This document shows, piece after piece, positions 8,749 to 17,690 of a stretch of DNA of 64,000 bases. Location of the stretch: NCBI GenBank assembly GCA_045642205.1, contig JAZUIK010000116.1:20445-84444 (forward strand), given 5' to 3'. Source of the DNA: RUG760 sp045642205 (GTDB taxonomy: Bacteria > Bacillota > Clostridia > Lachnospirales > Bianqueaceae). The notes under the pieces were generated by a model, which was given only the letters and a program-made list of their open reading frames with translations, had not been told where the DNA came from and ran no database searches. Numbering within the stretch: position 1 is the stretch's first letter; every line of letters begins with the position of its first letter. The translations under genes and the position numbers were made by a program.

Positions 8749-9669
8749 TCAGATAACGAACTGCTTCAGGTATCTCTGGCTCAGGATCAGGGACTGTTCT
8801 ACCTTCTCCTTGGTTCCTTCGAATGCCTTATCCTCGACTTCGATGCAGGTATAGCCATCGAAGCGTACATCGGTCAGAGCAGATACATACTTGCCCCAAT
8901 CCACATCACCCAGACCGGGAAGCTTGGGAGACATAAAGTTCAGAGGATATGCCATGATGCCGTAGTCGTTCAGCTTGTCACCATAGACCTTGATGTCCTT
9001 GTAGTGTACATGGAAGATCTTATCTTTAAACTCATAGATAGGCTTGATGTAATCGATCATCTGCCATACGAAATGAGAGGGATCATAGTTGATTCCCAGG
9101 TTGTCGGAAGGAAGGATCTCGAAGACCTTTCTCCAGATAGCGGGAGTGGTCATCAGATTCTGTCCGCCGGGCCACTGATCAGCAGTAAACAACATGGGGC
9201 AGTTCTCGATACCGATCTTGACGCCCTGCTCCTCTGCCAGTGCGATGATAGGAGGCCATACTTCCTTGACCAGTTCAAGGTTCTCTTCAACGGTCTTGGT
9301 CTGATCACGTCCAATGAAGGTGGTGACCATGTTGACACCAAGCTTTGCACTTGCCTTGATCAGGTTCATCAGATGTTCAACAGCAGCAGCTCTCTTTTCG
9401 AGGTTAGCGTCCATCGTGTTGGGATAGAAAGCCAGAGAGGAGATCTCTACTTTCTTTTCAGCAGCGTAAGCCTTGACATGCTCTGCATAAGCATCATCTG
9501 CAAGTACGCGCTCTGCATCGATATGGCTGACGCCTGCATAGCGGCGCTCTGCCTTGCCCTGAGGCCAGCAGGCAACTTCTACGCACTCAAAACCATGCTC
9601 GGATGCGAAATCCATCATCTCTTCGTAAGTCCAGGTGTCCAGAATGGCACTGACAAATCCAAGTTTCAT
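8749..9669 (-). CDS. Sugar phosphate isomerase/epimerase-family TIM-barrel protein
   Basis: A 306-residue member of the AP-endonuclease-2-type TIM barrel family. Expected metal ligands are visible: GIENCPML near 156, NYDPSHF near 198, HVHYKD near 224 and CIEVED near 280. The start at 9669 has AGGAGA 8 nt upstream. The reading frame stays open to 9840, but that extension has no ribosome site and overlaps a palindrome, so I rejected it. It is the first gene of the leftward block with the MocA-type oxidoreductase. Sequence features such as the PGGQNLMTTPA loop remind me of the alpha (catalytic) subunits of C-glycoside deglycosidases, but hydroxypyruvate- or tagatose-type isomerases share the fold. 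Confidence 0.85.
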   Translation of the reverse strand: MKLGFVSAILDTWTYEEMMDFASEHGFECVEVACWPQGKAERRYAGVSHIDAERVLADDAYAEHVKAYAAEKKVEISSLAFYPNTMDANLEKRAAAVEHLMNLIKASAKLGVNMVTTFIGRDQTKTVEENLELVKEVWPPIIALAEEQGVKIGIENCPMLFTADQWPGGQNLMTTPAIWRKVFEILPSDNLGINYDPSHFVWQMIDYIKPIYEFKDKIFHVHYKDIKVYGDKLNDYGIMAYPLNFMSPKLPGLGDVDWGKYVSALTDVRFDGYTCIEVEDKAFEGTKEKVEQSLILSQRYLKQFVI

Positions 9670-9870
9670 GCGATACTCTCCTGTTAATTTTTTTATTCGT
9701 ATCTTCTGGATACGAACAACCTTTTTGCATGGTTGTATTTTATGCAAAATGTCTAAAGATAACTTCACACTTTTTATTTCGAAAAGATTTCGTATTTGAC
9801 CTGTTCCCTCCATATCAACCCCGTTAGTGCAAATTTGCACATGAATAATTTGCTCTTTTTGTCCTTAGCA
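9670..9870 (-). promoter_or_regulatory. Control region of the sugar block: palindrome, inverted repeat and leader hairpin
   Basis: No gene is supported here. GTGCAAATTTGCAC (9827-9840) is a perfect 14 bp palindrome. TTTTGCAT/ATGCAAAA (9723-9730 and 9742-9749) is an inverted repeat sharing the TGCAAA core, so both look like operator sites for one dimeric regulator. A TTCGTATC/GATACGAA hairpin (9696-9716) lies in the probable 5' leader. I found no confident -35/-10 pair. The function is inference. Confidence 0.45.
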
Positions 9871-9871
9871 A

Positions 9872-9898
9872 CAAAAAAAGACCGTCTTTCGACGGCTC
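9872..9898 (-). terminator. Second leftward terminator downstream of pfkA
   Basis: CCGTC/GACGG around a GAAA tetraloop, followed leftward by TCTTTTTTT. It is about 200 bp beyond the first pfkA terminator, so it may end a separate small transcript or act as a back-up. Confidence 0.7.
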
Positions 9899-10085
9899 AT
9901 AAGGACAGAGAATCCCCTGTTTTTTTGCTTATTTTAGTCTTTTTCATCGTTCAAACCCGGATTAGTCCTGTGCAAGTGTCCATTTTTGTCTTCCGCTTTA
10001 GTCTTCCTTCTTCAATGTGGAAGCCTCTCGGGACAAAACATCACGACTGTACACCCACGTGAAGATACATCATCGATGCAGAACA

Positions 10086-10117
10086 AAAGAAAAAGGCCGC
10101 CGATCATTCGGCGACCT
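10086..10117 (-). terminator. Intrinsic terminator of pfkA
   Basis: The 9 bp stem GGTCGCCGA/TCGGCGGCC has one wobble pair. It is followed leftward by TTTTTCTTTT and sits 25 bp after the pfkA stop. Confidence 0.85.
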
Positions 10118-10141
10118 TTTCGATATCATATGCGATATTTT

Positions 10142-11143
10142 TTAGCGATAAGTGGAAATTCTCTTGTTGGCATCTTCCATATCGAAAGAAGGAGTTCTGG
10201 TCATAGCCAGTGCCTCATCGATATCGTAGTCAACATACTTGCCGCCCTTGTAGGCAACAACACGGTTGTTCTGTCCGGCTGCCAGAAGATCGACAGCATA
10301 GGTTCCCATCATGGAAGCATGCTTGATATCGGTTGCAGTAGGCTGACCGCCACGCTGTACGTGACCCAGAATGGTTGCACGGGACTCAACACCGATCTCC
10401 TTCTGTATACGCTTTGCCAGTTCAACACTTCCGCCGACACCCTCGGATACAACAATGATGTTATCCTTCTTACCGCGTGCACGATTCTCCATGATGATCT
10501 TAACAATATTCTCAAACTTTGCAGAATCGGGATTCTCAGGAACCAGGATCGCATCCGCACCGCCGGTCAGACCAGCCCAGAAAGCGATCTCGCCACAGTG
10601 ACGTCCCATAACCTCGATAACGGAGCAGCGCTCATGAGAGTTGGAAGTATCTCTCAGACGAACGATTGCCTCCAGTGCGATATTGACAGCACTGTCAAAA
10701 CCGATAGTGTACTCGGAACAAGCGATATCCAGGTCGATGGTTCCGGGGATACCGACAACATTGATGCCATGCTTGGAGATCTTCTGAGCACCCTTCCAGG
10801 ATCCGTCTCCACCGATAACGACCAGACCGTCGATACCATGAGCCTTGGCAATGTTAGCAGCACGCTCGATCGCTGCGGCTGCCTTCTCCGGGTCGGGATC
10901 GATGAACTCGAGGCAGCGAGCGGTGTACAGCATGGTACCACCCTTATGGATGATGTTACCTACGGTAACGGCATCCAGATCGATAATATCATTTTCCAGA
11001 AGTCCGCTGTATCCACGGACAATACCTTTAACCTTGATTCCCTTATTCAGGGCAGCACGGGTGACGGCACGGATTGCAGCGTTCATTCCCTGTGCATCTC
11101 CGCCGGATGTCATAACACCAATGGTGCGAATCTCTTTTGCCAT
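10142..11143 (-). CDS. pfkA: ATP-dependent 6-phosphofructokinase
   Basis: A 333-residue glycolytic enzyme converting fructose 6-phosphate to fructose 1,6-bisphosphate. The ATP loop SGGDAQGMN is at 13-21. GGDGS at 111-115 and PGTID at 133-137 both keep the Gly residues that mark ATP rather than pyrophosphate use, and the catalytic Asp is D137. Odd point: the near-invariant TIDND reads TIDLD (L138), followed by ACSEYTIGFD instead of the usual AGTDYTIGFD. Substrate residues such as MGRHCGEIA are normal. It is transcribed from its own promoter downstream of dnaE. Confidence 0.95.
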   Translation of the reverse strand: MAKEIRTIGVMTSGGDAQGMNAAIRAVTRAALNKGIKVKGIVRGYSGLLENDIIDLDAVTVGNIIHKGGTMLYTARCLEFIDPDPEKAAAAIERAANIAKAHGIDGLVVIGGDGSWKGAQKISKHGINVVGIPGTIDLDIACSEYTIGFDSAVNIALEAIVRLRDTSNSHERCSVIEVMGRHCGEIAFWAGLTGGADAILVPENPDSAKFENIVKIIMENRARGKKDNIIVVSEGVGGSVELAKRIQKEIGVESRATILGHVQRGGQPTATDIKHASMMGTYAVDLLAAGQNNRVVAYKGGKYVDYDIDEALAMTRTPSFDMEDANKRISTYR

Positions 11144-11181
11144 CGTTTTTTCCTTCTTTCTGCGTATTTCTTATATCTCAG

Positions 11182-11220
11182 GAGTCTGCTTTGTAAGTTT
11201 AACTCCAAAACTGCAGACTC
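11182..11220 (-). other. Hairpin in the pfkA 5' leader
   Basis: GAGTCTGC (11182-11189) pairs with GCAGACTC (11213-11220) between the pfkA promoter and its start codon. There is no T-run, so it could affect mRNA stability. Role unknown. Confidence 0.45.
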
Positions 11221-11240
11221 TCTACTTAGCGCTATGAGCC

Positions 11241-11269
11241 ATTCTATACGAATCTTTGTCCAATTTCAA
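11241..11269 (-). promoter_or_regulatory. Promoter of pfkA
   Basis: TTGAAA and TAGAAT with a 17 bp spacer, about 98 bp upstream of the pfkA ATG. Confidence 0.7.
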
Positions 11270-11328
11270 GAATAACCTCATACCACTCGATAAAATTTTG
11301 ACACTATTTTTGTTTCTTTTTCTACTTT

Positions 11329-14300
11329 TTACACAACATTTTCCACGCCCAGAAGCTCGCGTAGATCGTTTAAGGTCCTCTGAGATGCAGATGTTCTGTA
11401 CTTATCCGGTGCCATAAGCCTTGCCTTGGAATCCTTCAGGAAGATCCTGACCTCTCTGTTTCCCGGGTCCTTCCCCAGGATAGCAAAGATCGCTTCCTTC
11501 TTTTCCTCCAAGGCCTTCTGGTCTTCCAATCGGAGCCATAAAGGCTTTTCCGCAGTCACTTTGACAGCAGGAGGTGTCTCCGCTTCCTGCGGCACAGAAT
11601 AACTGATATCTCCGAAACTTCCCTGCAGATTACCTCCGTAGGAATTGTTGTTCTTCCTTCCCTTGTAGCGGTTGATCTTCAGCCCCGAGATGTCCTCAAA
11701 GGGAGCAATGGTATCGCAGATCAGTTTGGAATCACTTTCCTCCTCCACACTGACGCGTCCGCGAACGAAGACCTTTCGATCCTCTTCCATATACTCGCGG
11801 TATTCGTCGTAGCGGTTAGGGAAGACCAGGACTTCAACACTGCCGTAGAGATCCTCGATGGTAAGAAATGCCATCAACTTATTGGACTTGGTGGATTTCA
11901 CTGTCTTACCGGTGATCAATCCTCCTACGATCACATCCTGTCCATCGATCACTCCGGTGGAAGACTCACTCATCACTGTTTCTTCGCTGCTGCCCTCTTC
12001 CGGCGGAACATACATAAAGTCTGTCGCCACATTGGTGATGGTATTTTTCCACAAGGCTTCATCTGCCAGCAGGGGATGTCCGCTCAGGTACAGACCCAAC
12101 ACTTCCTTCTCGTAGGAAAGACGGATCGGCTCCGGGAACTCCTCTACATTAGGCAGCGGATCTTTTGCCTCCTCACTGTTATCTCCCTCATCATCCATGG
12201 GCATATCCATTCCGAACAGATCGATCTGGCCGCTCATCAGGGTCTTCTTCCACTGTTGAGCCGCGTTCATGATCAAAGGATAGGACTGCAGGAACTGCGC
12301 TCTGTTTCCACCCAGACTGTCAAAAGCACCTGCCTTGATCAGGTTTTCCATAGCTCTCTTGTTCAGATCCAGATCCTGCATGCGGCGACAAAAATCGGTC
12401 ATGGAAAGGAATCGCCCGTTTTTCTGACGCTCCTGGACCAGTCGATCTACCAGTCCGGCACCCACACTCTTGATGGATGCAAGTCCATAGCGGATCTTTT
12501 TGACCACATTGCCGTCCGGTCCTGTCTGCTTGACCACAGAGAATCCGGTCAGACTCTCATTGATATCCGGAGGCAGCAATACCACATTATCCGATCTCAG
12601 GTTCTGGATGTATTCCGTAACCTTACCGGGGTAGGTATTCATCATGGAAGCCATGAATTCAATAGGATAGTGGCATCTCAGCCAGCCTGTCTGGTAAGCG
12701 ACCACCGCATAGGCTGCCGCATGAGACTTATTGAATGCATAGCGGGCAAAGTCTACCATATCATCAAAGATAGAATCCGCTATCTTGGGATCGATACCTT
12801 TGCTGACACAGCCGGGAACTCCTTCCTTTTCGTTGCCGTAGATGAAGTTCCTTCTCTCCTCCGCCATGACCTCTGCCTTTTTCTTGGACATGGCACGGCG
12901 GACCAGATCGCTTCGGCCCATGGTGTAGCCTGCTAAGTCTCGAACGATCTGCATGACCTGTTCCTGATAGACGATACAACCGTAGGTGGGCTTTAGGATA
13001 GGCTCCAGAAGCGGCGTCTTATAGGTGATGTTGGCAGAATCTTTTTTACCCCTCAGATAATTGGGAATAAAGTCCATGGGACCCGGACGATACAGAGCGA
13101 TACCGGCGATGACATCTTCCAGATTCTGCGGTTTCAGTTCTCTCATGAACTGGGTCATACCAGCAGATTCCAACTGGAACACGCCTTCTGTCTTTCCCTG
13201 CCCGATCATCTGATAGACCTCGGGATCCTCCATGGATACCTCTTCGATCTCGATCCTCTTGCCCTCGGACTGCTCGATCATATCCAGTGCATCCCCGATG
13301 ACTGTCAACGTCCTAAGACCCAGAAAGTCCATCTTTAAAAGACCCAGTTCCTCCAGGGTCGTCATGGTATACTGGGTGACTACGTTGCCGTCATTGGTAC
13401 ACAAAGGTACATAGTTCGTGGTCGCGGATCCGGAGATCAGAACACCTGCCGCATGGGTAGAGGTATGTCTCGGAAGGCCCTCCAGACGACGGGACATATC
13501 GATCAGGGTCGTGATTCGATCGTCCTCTTCATAGGCACTCTTCAGTTCCGGATTCTTCTCCAGAGCCTGTTCCAGCGTAATATTCAATTCATTGGGGACC
13601 ATCTTGGCGATCTTATCCACATCCCCGTAAGGCATATCCAGTACACGGCCTACATCCCTTAAGACCAATCTCGCAGACATGGTTCCGAAGGTAACGATCT
13701 GGGCTACGCACTCTTCGCCGTATTTTTCCGCAACGTAATCGATGACTTCCTGGCGATGTCGATAGCAGAAGTCCGTATCGATATCCGGCATACTGACACG
13801 TTCCGGGTTGAGCATACGCTCAAAGATCAGGTTGTACTGCAAAGGTTCGACGTTGGCGATATGGAGTGTATAGGAAACCAGCGAACCAACGGCGGATCCA
13901 CGTCCGGGACCCACACGGATCCCTTTTTCACGGGCGTAGTTGATGAAGTCCCAGACGATCAGGAAATAATCTACGAAGCCCATGCTTTCGATGACACTGA
14001 TCTCGTATTCCAGTCTGGAATTTAGATCATCCCAATCAAACCGTGCATTCTCTCCGGCATAGGAAGGGCTATCAGGATTACAATCCCCATACCTTTCCTC
14101 CAGTCCGGCATAACAGAGTTCCCTCAGATAACTGCTGGCGGTCTTTCCCTGAGGCACGTCGTAGGAAGGCAATTTTCTTTCGTGGAAACGGATCTCCACA
14201 TTGCATCGGTCCGCGATCTTCTGGGTATTGCTGATGGCTTCTTTGGCATAGGGGAACAGAGCGGCCATCTCTTCGGGAGAACGAAGAGAATAGTCTCCCT

Positions 14301-15075
14301 CGTAGCGCATACGATCCTCATCCTGGACTTTCTTACCGGTCTGGATACACAGAAGGATATCGTGTGCAGACTTATCTTCTTTATAGGTATAGTGGACATC
14401 ATTGGTGGCCACCAGAGGCAGTTCCAACTCCTTGCTCATACGAAGGAGTGCCTGATTCAATCGTCTCTGCTCACTGCTTCCATCCTGATGATCCTGTAAT
14501 TCCAGATAGAAATGATCCGGTCCAAAGAGCTCTTTATACTGAAGAGCCACCGCCTTCGCCTTCTCGTAAGAATAGTTCAGAAGCGCTCTGGATACCACAC
14601 CGGCCAGACAGGCACTGGTGGCGATCAGTCCCTCATGGTGCTGCTTTAACAGTTCAAAATCGATACGAGGCTTATAATAATAGCCTTCCGTAAATCCGGC
14701 AGATACCAGGGTGATCAGATTCTGATAACCCTCATTGTTCTCCGCCAGAAGCAGCAGATGGTCATAGCGGCTGCCGCCTCGATCTTCACGCTCAAAACGG
14801 CTGCCGTTTTCGGAAACGATATAGACCTCGCATCCGATGATGGGCTTGATGCCCTCTTTCTGGCAGGCCTTATAAAAATCGATGACACCGTACATAACGC
14901 CGTGATCCGTTATGGCCAGAGAGTTCATGCCCAGATCCTTCGCCTGTTTAATGATCTCATCGATCTTAGAGGATCCATCCAGCAGGGAATACTGTGTATG
15001 AACATGCAGATGGACAAAATCCGGCTTAGGTTCCGCTTTGGTGACTTCTTCCATTCCTTCAAGCATTTCTGTCAT
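11329..15075 (-). CDS. dnaE: DNA polymerase III alpha subunit (DnaE type)
   Basis: A 1248-residue replicative polymerase subunit. It has an N-terminal PHP domain (HLHVHTQYSLLDG near 22-34, ITDHGVM near 56) and a C-family polymerase core with the catalytic PDIDTDF motif near 425. Then come helix-hairpin-helix and fingers segments (FQLESAGMTQFMREL, YRPGPMDF), a beta-clamp region and an OB fold near 1040-1130. It is longer than Bacillus DnaE (about 1115). No proofreading exonuclease insertion is seen, so it is not PolC. AGGAGG is 5 nt before the ATG. It follows the lipoprotein hydrolase gene by 27 bp and is probably transcribed with secA-prfB. Confidence 0.95.
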   Translation of the reverse strand: MTEMLEGMEEVTKAEPKPDFVHLHVHTQYSLLDGSSKIDEIIKQAKDLGMNSLAITDHGVMYGVIDFYKACQKEGIKPIIGCEVYIVSENGSRFEREDRGGSRYDHLLLLAENNEGYQNLITLVSAGFTEGYYYKPRIDFELLKQHHEGLIATSACLAGVVSRALLNYSYEKAKAVALQYKELFGPDHFYLELQDHQDGSSEQRRLNQALLRMSKELELPLVATNDVHYTYKEDKSAHDILLCIQTGKKVQDEDRMRYEGDYSLRSPEEMAALFPYAKEAISNTQKIADRCNVEIRFHERKLPSYDVPQGKTASSYLRELCYAGLEERYGDCNPDSPSYAGENARFDWDDLNSRLEYEISVIESMGFVDYFLIVWDFINYAREKGIRVGPGRGSAVGSLVSYTLHIANVEPLQYNLIFERMLNPERVSMPDIDTDFCYRHRQEVIDYVAEKYGEECVAQIVTFGTMSARLVLRDVGRVLDMPYGDVDKIAKMVPNELNITLEQALEKNPELKSAYEEDDRITTLIDMSRRLEGLPRHTSTHAAGVLISGSATTNYVPLCTNDGNVVTQYTMTTLEELGLLKMDFLGLRTLTVIGDALDMIEQSEGKRIEIEEVSMEDPEVYQMIGQGKTEGVFQLESAGMTQFMRELKPQNLEDVIAGIALYRPGPMDFIPNYLRGKKDSANITYKTPLLEPILKPTYGCIVYQEQVMQIVRDLAGYTMGRSDLVRRAMSKKKAEVMAEERRNFIYGNEKEGVPGCVSKGIDPKIADSIFDDMVDFARYAFNKSHAAAYAVVAYQTGWLRCHYPIEFMASMMNTYPGKVTEYIQNLRSDNVVLLPPDINESLTGFSVVKQTGPDGNVVKKIRYGLASIKSVGAGLVDRLVQERQKNGRFLSMTDFCRRMQDLDLNKRAMENLIKAGAFDSLGGNRAQFLQSYPLIMNAAQQWKKTLMSGQIDLFGMDMPMDDEGDNSEEAKDPLPNVEEFPEPIRLSYEKEVLGLYLSGHPLLADEALWKNTITNVATDFMYVPPEEGSSEETVMSESSTGVIDGQDVIVGGLITGKTVKSTKSNKLMAFLTIEDLYGSVEVLVFPNRYDEYREYMEEDRKVFVRGRVSVEEESDSKLICDTIAPFEDISGLKINRYKGRKNNNSYGGNLQGSFGDISYSVPQEAETPPAVKVTAEKPLWLRLEDQKALEEKKEAIFAILGKDPGNREVRIFLKDSKARLMAPDKYRTSASQRTLNDLRELLGVENVV

Positions 15076-15102
15076 GGGATCCTCCTTTTCTTTATTGTTT
15101 AC

Positions 15103-16545
15103 TTATTTCACAAAATCTGCGATCGATTCTGCAACGCCCTCTCCGATGGTATGGGGGATATCATATTCCTTATAATGACCAAAGAAGATTCCCTCTGAGG
15201 GCATCATCAGGTGATTCAGGTCTTCAAATTCTCTGAAGGTGACAAAGCTGCAATCCTTCATCTCCTCCTGCCAGGCTGCAAAATCCACCTTGGATACCAC
15301 CTGGTAATCAGAACCTCCCTGCAGGATCAGCATAGGCTTTTTCAGTTCCTTATAGAGAGATACATAATCACAGGCCATGTAGTCCACCCAGAAGCCGGCA
15401 GCACGACTCAGGATAAAGTCCTGTGTCAGTTCCTCTTCCTTCAGACGGGCACAGTCACCCTTTTCAATAAATTCTCTCTCTGTCTTGATCTTGCTGACCA
15501 GATAATAGATCTCTTCACTGGAACGATCGCACAGGCCATAATTGATGTACTGATCATAGATCACATCGTACCATCCTCTGGGGGAGGAATTGATCAATAC
15601 AAAACCGGCATAGAGTCCACCGGCTTCCTGATCGGCACGGCTTCCCACCTGAGCGCCCTGAGAATGACCTACATAGTAGATCTTCTCCGCATTGACGCAG
15701 GGGATCTGCGCCAGCATTTTGGCTGCTGTATTCGCATCATCCGTGTATTCCCAGTTAACGGTAAATACACTGCGATCGGCATTTTCATCCAGCGCTTCAT
15801 CCTGATAGGTATAGGTGCGTTTCTCATAGCGGATGCTTACGACGCCCTGCTCTGCCAGCTCCCATGCCAGGTCACGGTAGAGATAGCTGTTGCCGGCAGT
15901 CAGATCCATGTCATTGGCTCCGTCTGCACTGACAAGTACCACAGCCGATAAACCGTCCGCATTACCACTGACCCAGTCTGTTCCGCTCCAGGACGCTGCT
16001 CCCTTAGGCAGAGTGATCTTACCGGGAAGCTCATATCCATCCGTCACTACCATCACATCGATCTCTTCGATGGTCTCAGGCATCACAACCTTCTCAAAGA
16101 AGCTCTCTGCCGGCTCATAGATATACAGCTCGAACAGTTCAAATTTCTCGGAGAAGCTCATCTGGAACATGAGCTTTTCCTCATTCTCCATCAGGAGTTC
16201 TGCCACGTAGGCGGGTTCATCTCCATAGCTGTAGGATTCCGTCAGACCATAATCGGTGATCAGGCCATAGGTTTCCCTTACCTTCTCCCAGGATGCCCAG
16301 AATGCATCAAAGGAAGGTGCATCCTCTTTGCCATGATGATAGGCCAGGCCTTCAATGCCTGCCTTATTGTCCTCGTTCATATACAGGACGATCTGCTCCA
16401 GATACAGTCCTCCCTGAGAAACATTCAGGGCGGTGGCTCCATCCAGAGGCTTTCCATAGATCCTGCCCGAAATACATCCGCTGCAGGATAAGGCAATCGT
16501 CACGATAAGAATCGTGACGATCAGCTTTTTCAGACTATTTTTCAT
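15103..16545 (-). CDS. Alpha/beta-hydrolase lipoprotein
   Basis: A 480-residue exported lipoprotein with a signal peptide ending in a CSGC lipobox (Cys about 23). About 30-160 hold a DUF3887-like N-terminal region. About 165-480 are an alpha/beta hydrolase: nucleophile elbow GHSQGA near 288, acid region GGSDYQV near 416 and final His in DLNHL near 446. The ATG overlaps the prfB stop as TAATG and has no strong ribosome site of its own, so translation is probably coupled. It acts outside the cell. Esterase or peptidase activity is likely; the substrate is unknown. A hydrolase between prfB and dnaE has no obvious link to its neighbours. Confidence 0.8.
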   Translation of the reverse strand: MKNSLKKLIVTILIVTIALSCSGCISGRIYGKPLDGATALNVSQGGLYLEQIVLYMNEDNKAGIEGLAYHHGKEDAPSFDAFWASWEKVRETYGLITDYGLTESYSYGDEPAYVAELLMENEEKLMFQMSFSEKFELFELYIYEPAESFFEKVVMPETIEEIDVMVVTDGYELPGKITLPKGAASWSGTDWVSGNADGLSAVVLVSADGANDMDLTAGNSYLYRDLAWELAEQGVVSIRYEKRTYTYQDEALDENADRSVFTVNWEYTDDANTAAKMLAQIPCVNAEKIYYVGHSQGAQVGSRADQEAGGLYAGFVLINSSPRGWYDVIYDQYINYGLCDRSSEEIYYLVSKIKTEREFIEKGDCARLKEEELTQDFILSRAAGFWVDYMACDYVSLYKELKKPMLILQGGSDYQVVSKVDFAAWQEEMKDCSFVTFREFEDLNHLMMPSEGIFFGHYKEYDIPHTIGEGVAESIADFVK

Positions 16546-17690
16546 TACAGTTCACTTTCACCGTTGGCGATACGCATATCACGTGCTCCGTTGGCAGTCC
16601 ATGCCAGATATGCATTCATAAAGCTGTCCAGCTCACCATCCATAACGGACTGGATATTACCGGTCTCTTCGCCGGTACGCAGATCCTTGACCAGCGTATA
16701 GGGATGGAAGACATAGGAACGGATCTGGCTTCCGAAGGCATTATCAAGGACAACACCCTTGATATCAGAAAACTGTGCCTTCTGCTTCTCCTGCTCCAGC
16801 TGATACAGCTTGGCCTTCATCATTTCCATGGCCTTGTCCTTGTTTTGGTACTGAGAACGCTCATTCTGACACTGGACAACGATACCGGTGGGAAGATGGG
16901 TAATACGGATCGCAGAAGAGGTCTTGTTGACCTTCTGTCCGCCGGCACCGGAGGAACGGAAGACATCGATACGGAGTTCATCCATATTCAGTTCGACATT
17001 GATGGAATCATCCAGCTCAGGCATCAGTTCCAGAGAAGAGAAGGAAGTATGACGTCTTCCTGCTGCATCAAAGGGAGAGATACGGACCAGACGATGGACA
17101 CCCTTTTCACTGCGGAGGAAACCATAGGCATTCTCTCCGGTGATCTGCATGGTAACAGACTTGATACCGGCTTCATCACCCTCCTGGAAGTCCAGAACGT
17201 CTACCTTATAACCGGCACGCTCTGCCCAGCGGGTATACATACGATACAGCATGCTGGTCCAGTCACAGGCTTCGGTTCCGCCTGCACCGGCGTGCAGCGT
17301 CATGATCGCATTGTTATGGTCGAACTGTCCGATCAGAAGAGTGGACATCTTCAGCTTCTCGTACATAGCCTTGAACTCTTCGATCTGTACACCGACTTCT
17401 TCTGCTAAGGAAGCATCTTCTTCCTCTTCGCCCATTTCGATCAGGGCCAGCGCATCCTCGTAGGAGGTCTTCATCTTGTCGTACTCTTCGATACGGCGCT
17501 TCATGCTGCCGGCTTCCTGTACGATCTTCTGGCTCTTATCGGGGTCATCCCAGAATCCGGGTTCAGACTGCTTTCTCTCCAGCTCGTCCACCTTCAGATG
17601 CAGACGCTCCAGGTTCAGAGATTCGCCCAGCTCAACGATGGCCTCTTCATACTTACCAAGTTCTACTTTATAGTTATCAAATTCGATCAT
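16545..17690 (-). CDS. prfB: Peptide chain release factor 2, no programmed frameshift
   Basis: A 381-residue RF2, which ends translation at UGA and UAA. The stop-recognition SPF is at 205-207 and the catalytic GGQ at 250-252 (SSGAGGQKVNKTSSA). The whole protein is one open frame: the usual in-frame UGA and slippery CUU near codon 25, used for RF2 autoregulation in many bacteria, are absent, and that region reads GESLNLERL. The start overlaps the secA stop as TAATG. Downstream, the hydrolase start overlaps its stop in the same way. Confidence 0.95.
   Translation of the reverse strand: MIEFDNYKVELGKYEEAIVELGESLNLERLHLKVDELERKQSEPGFWDDPDKSQKIVQEAGSMKRRIEEYDKMKTSYEDALALIEMGEEEEDASLAEEVGVQIEEFKAMYEKLKMSTLLIGQFDHNNAIMTLHAGAGGTEACDWTSMLYRMYTRWAERAGYKVDVLDFQEGDEAGIKSVTMQITGENAYGFLRSEKGVHRLVRISPFDAAGRRHTSFSSLELMPELDDSINVELNMDELRIDVFRSSGAGGQKVNKTSSAIRITHLPTGIVVQCQNERSQYQNKDKAMEMMKAKLYQLEQEKQKAQFSDIKGVVLDNAFGSQIRSYVFHPYTLVKDLRTGEETGNIQSVMDGELDSFMNAYLAWTANGARDMRIANGESEL

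Noticed and set aside
9670..9840. In-frame N-terminal extension of the isomerase/epimerase gene beginning at 9840
   Set aside because: It has no ribosome site, overlaps a 14 bp palindrome and leader hairpin, and the start at 9669 has AGGAGA and matches the family's first residues.
16545..17690. Frameshift or truncation in prfB
   Set aside because: The 381-residue frame covers all RF2 motifs and normal length; the frameshift site is simply absent.
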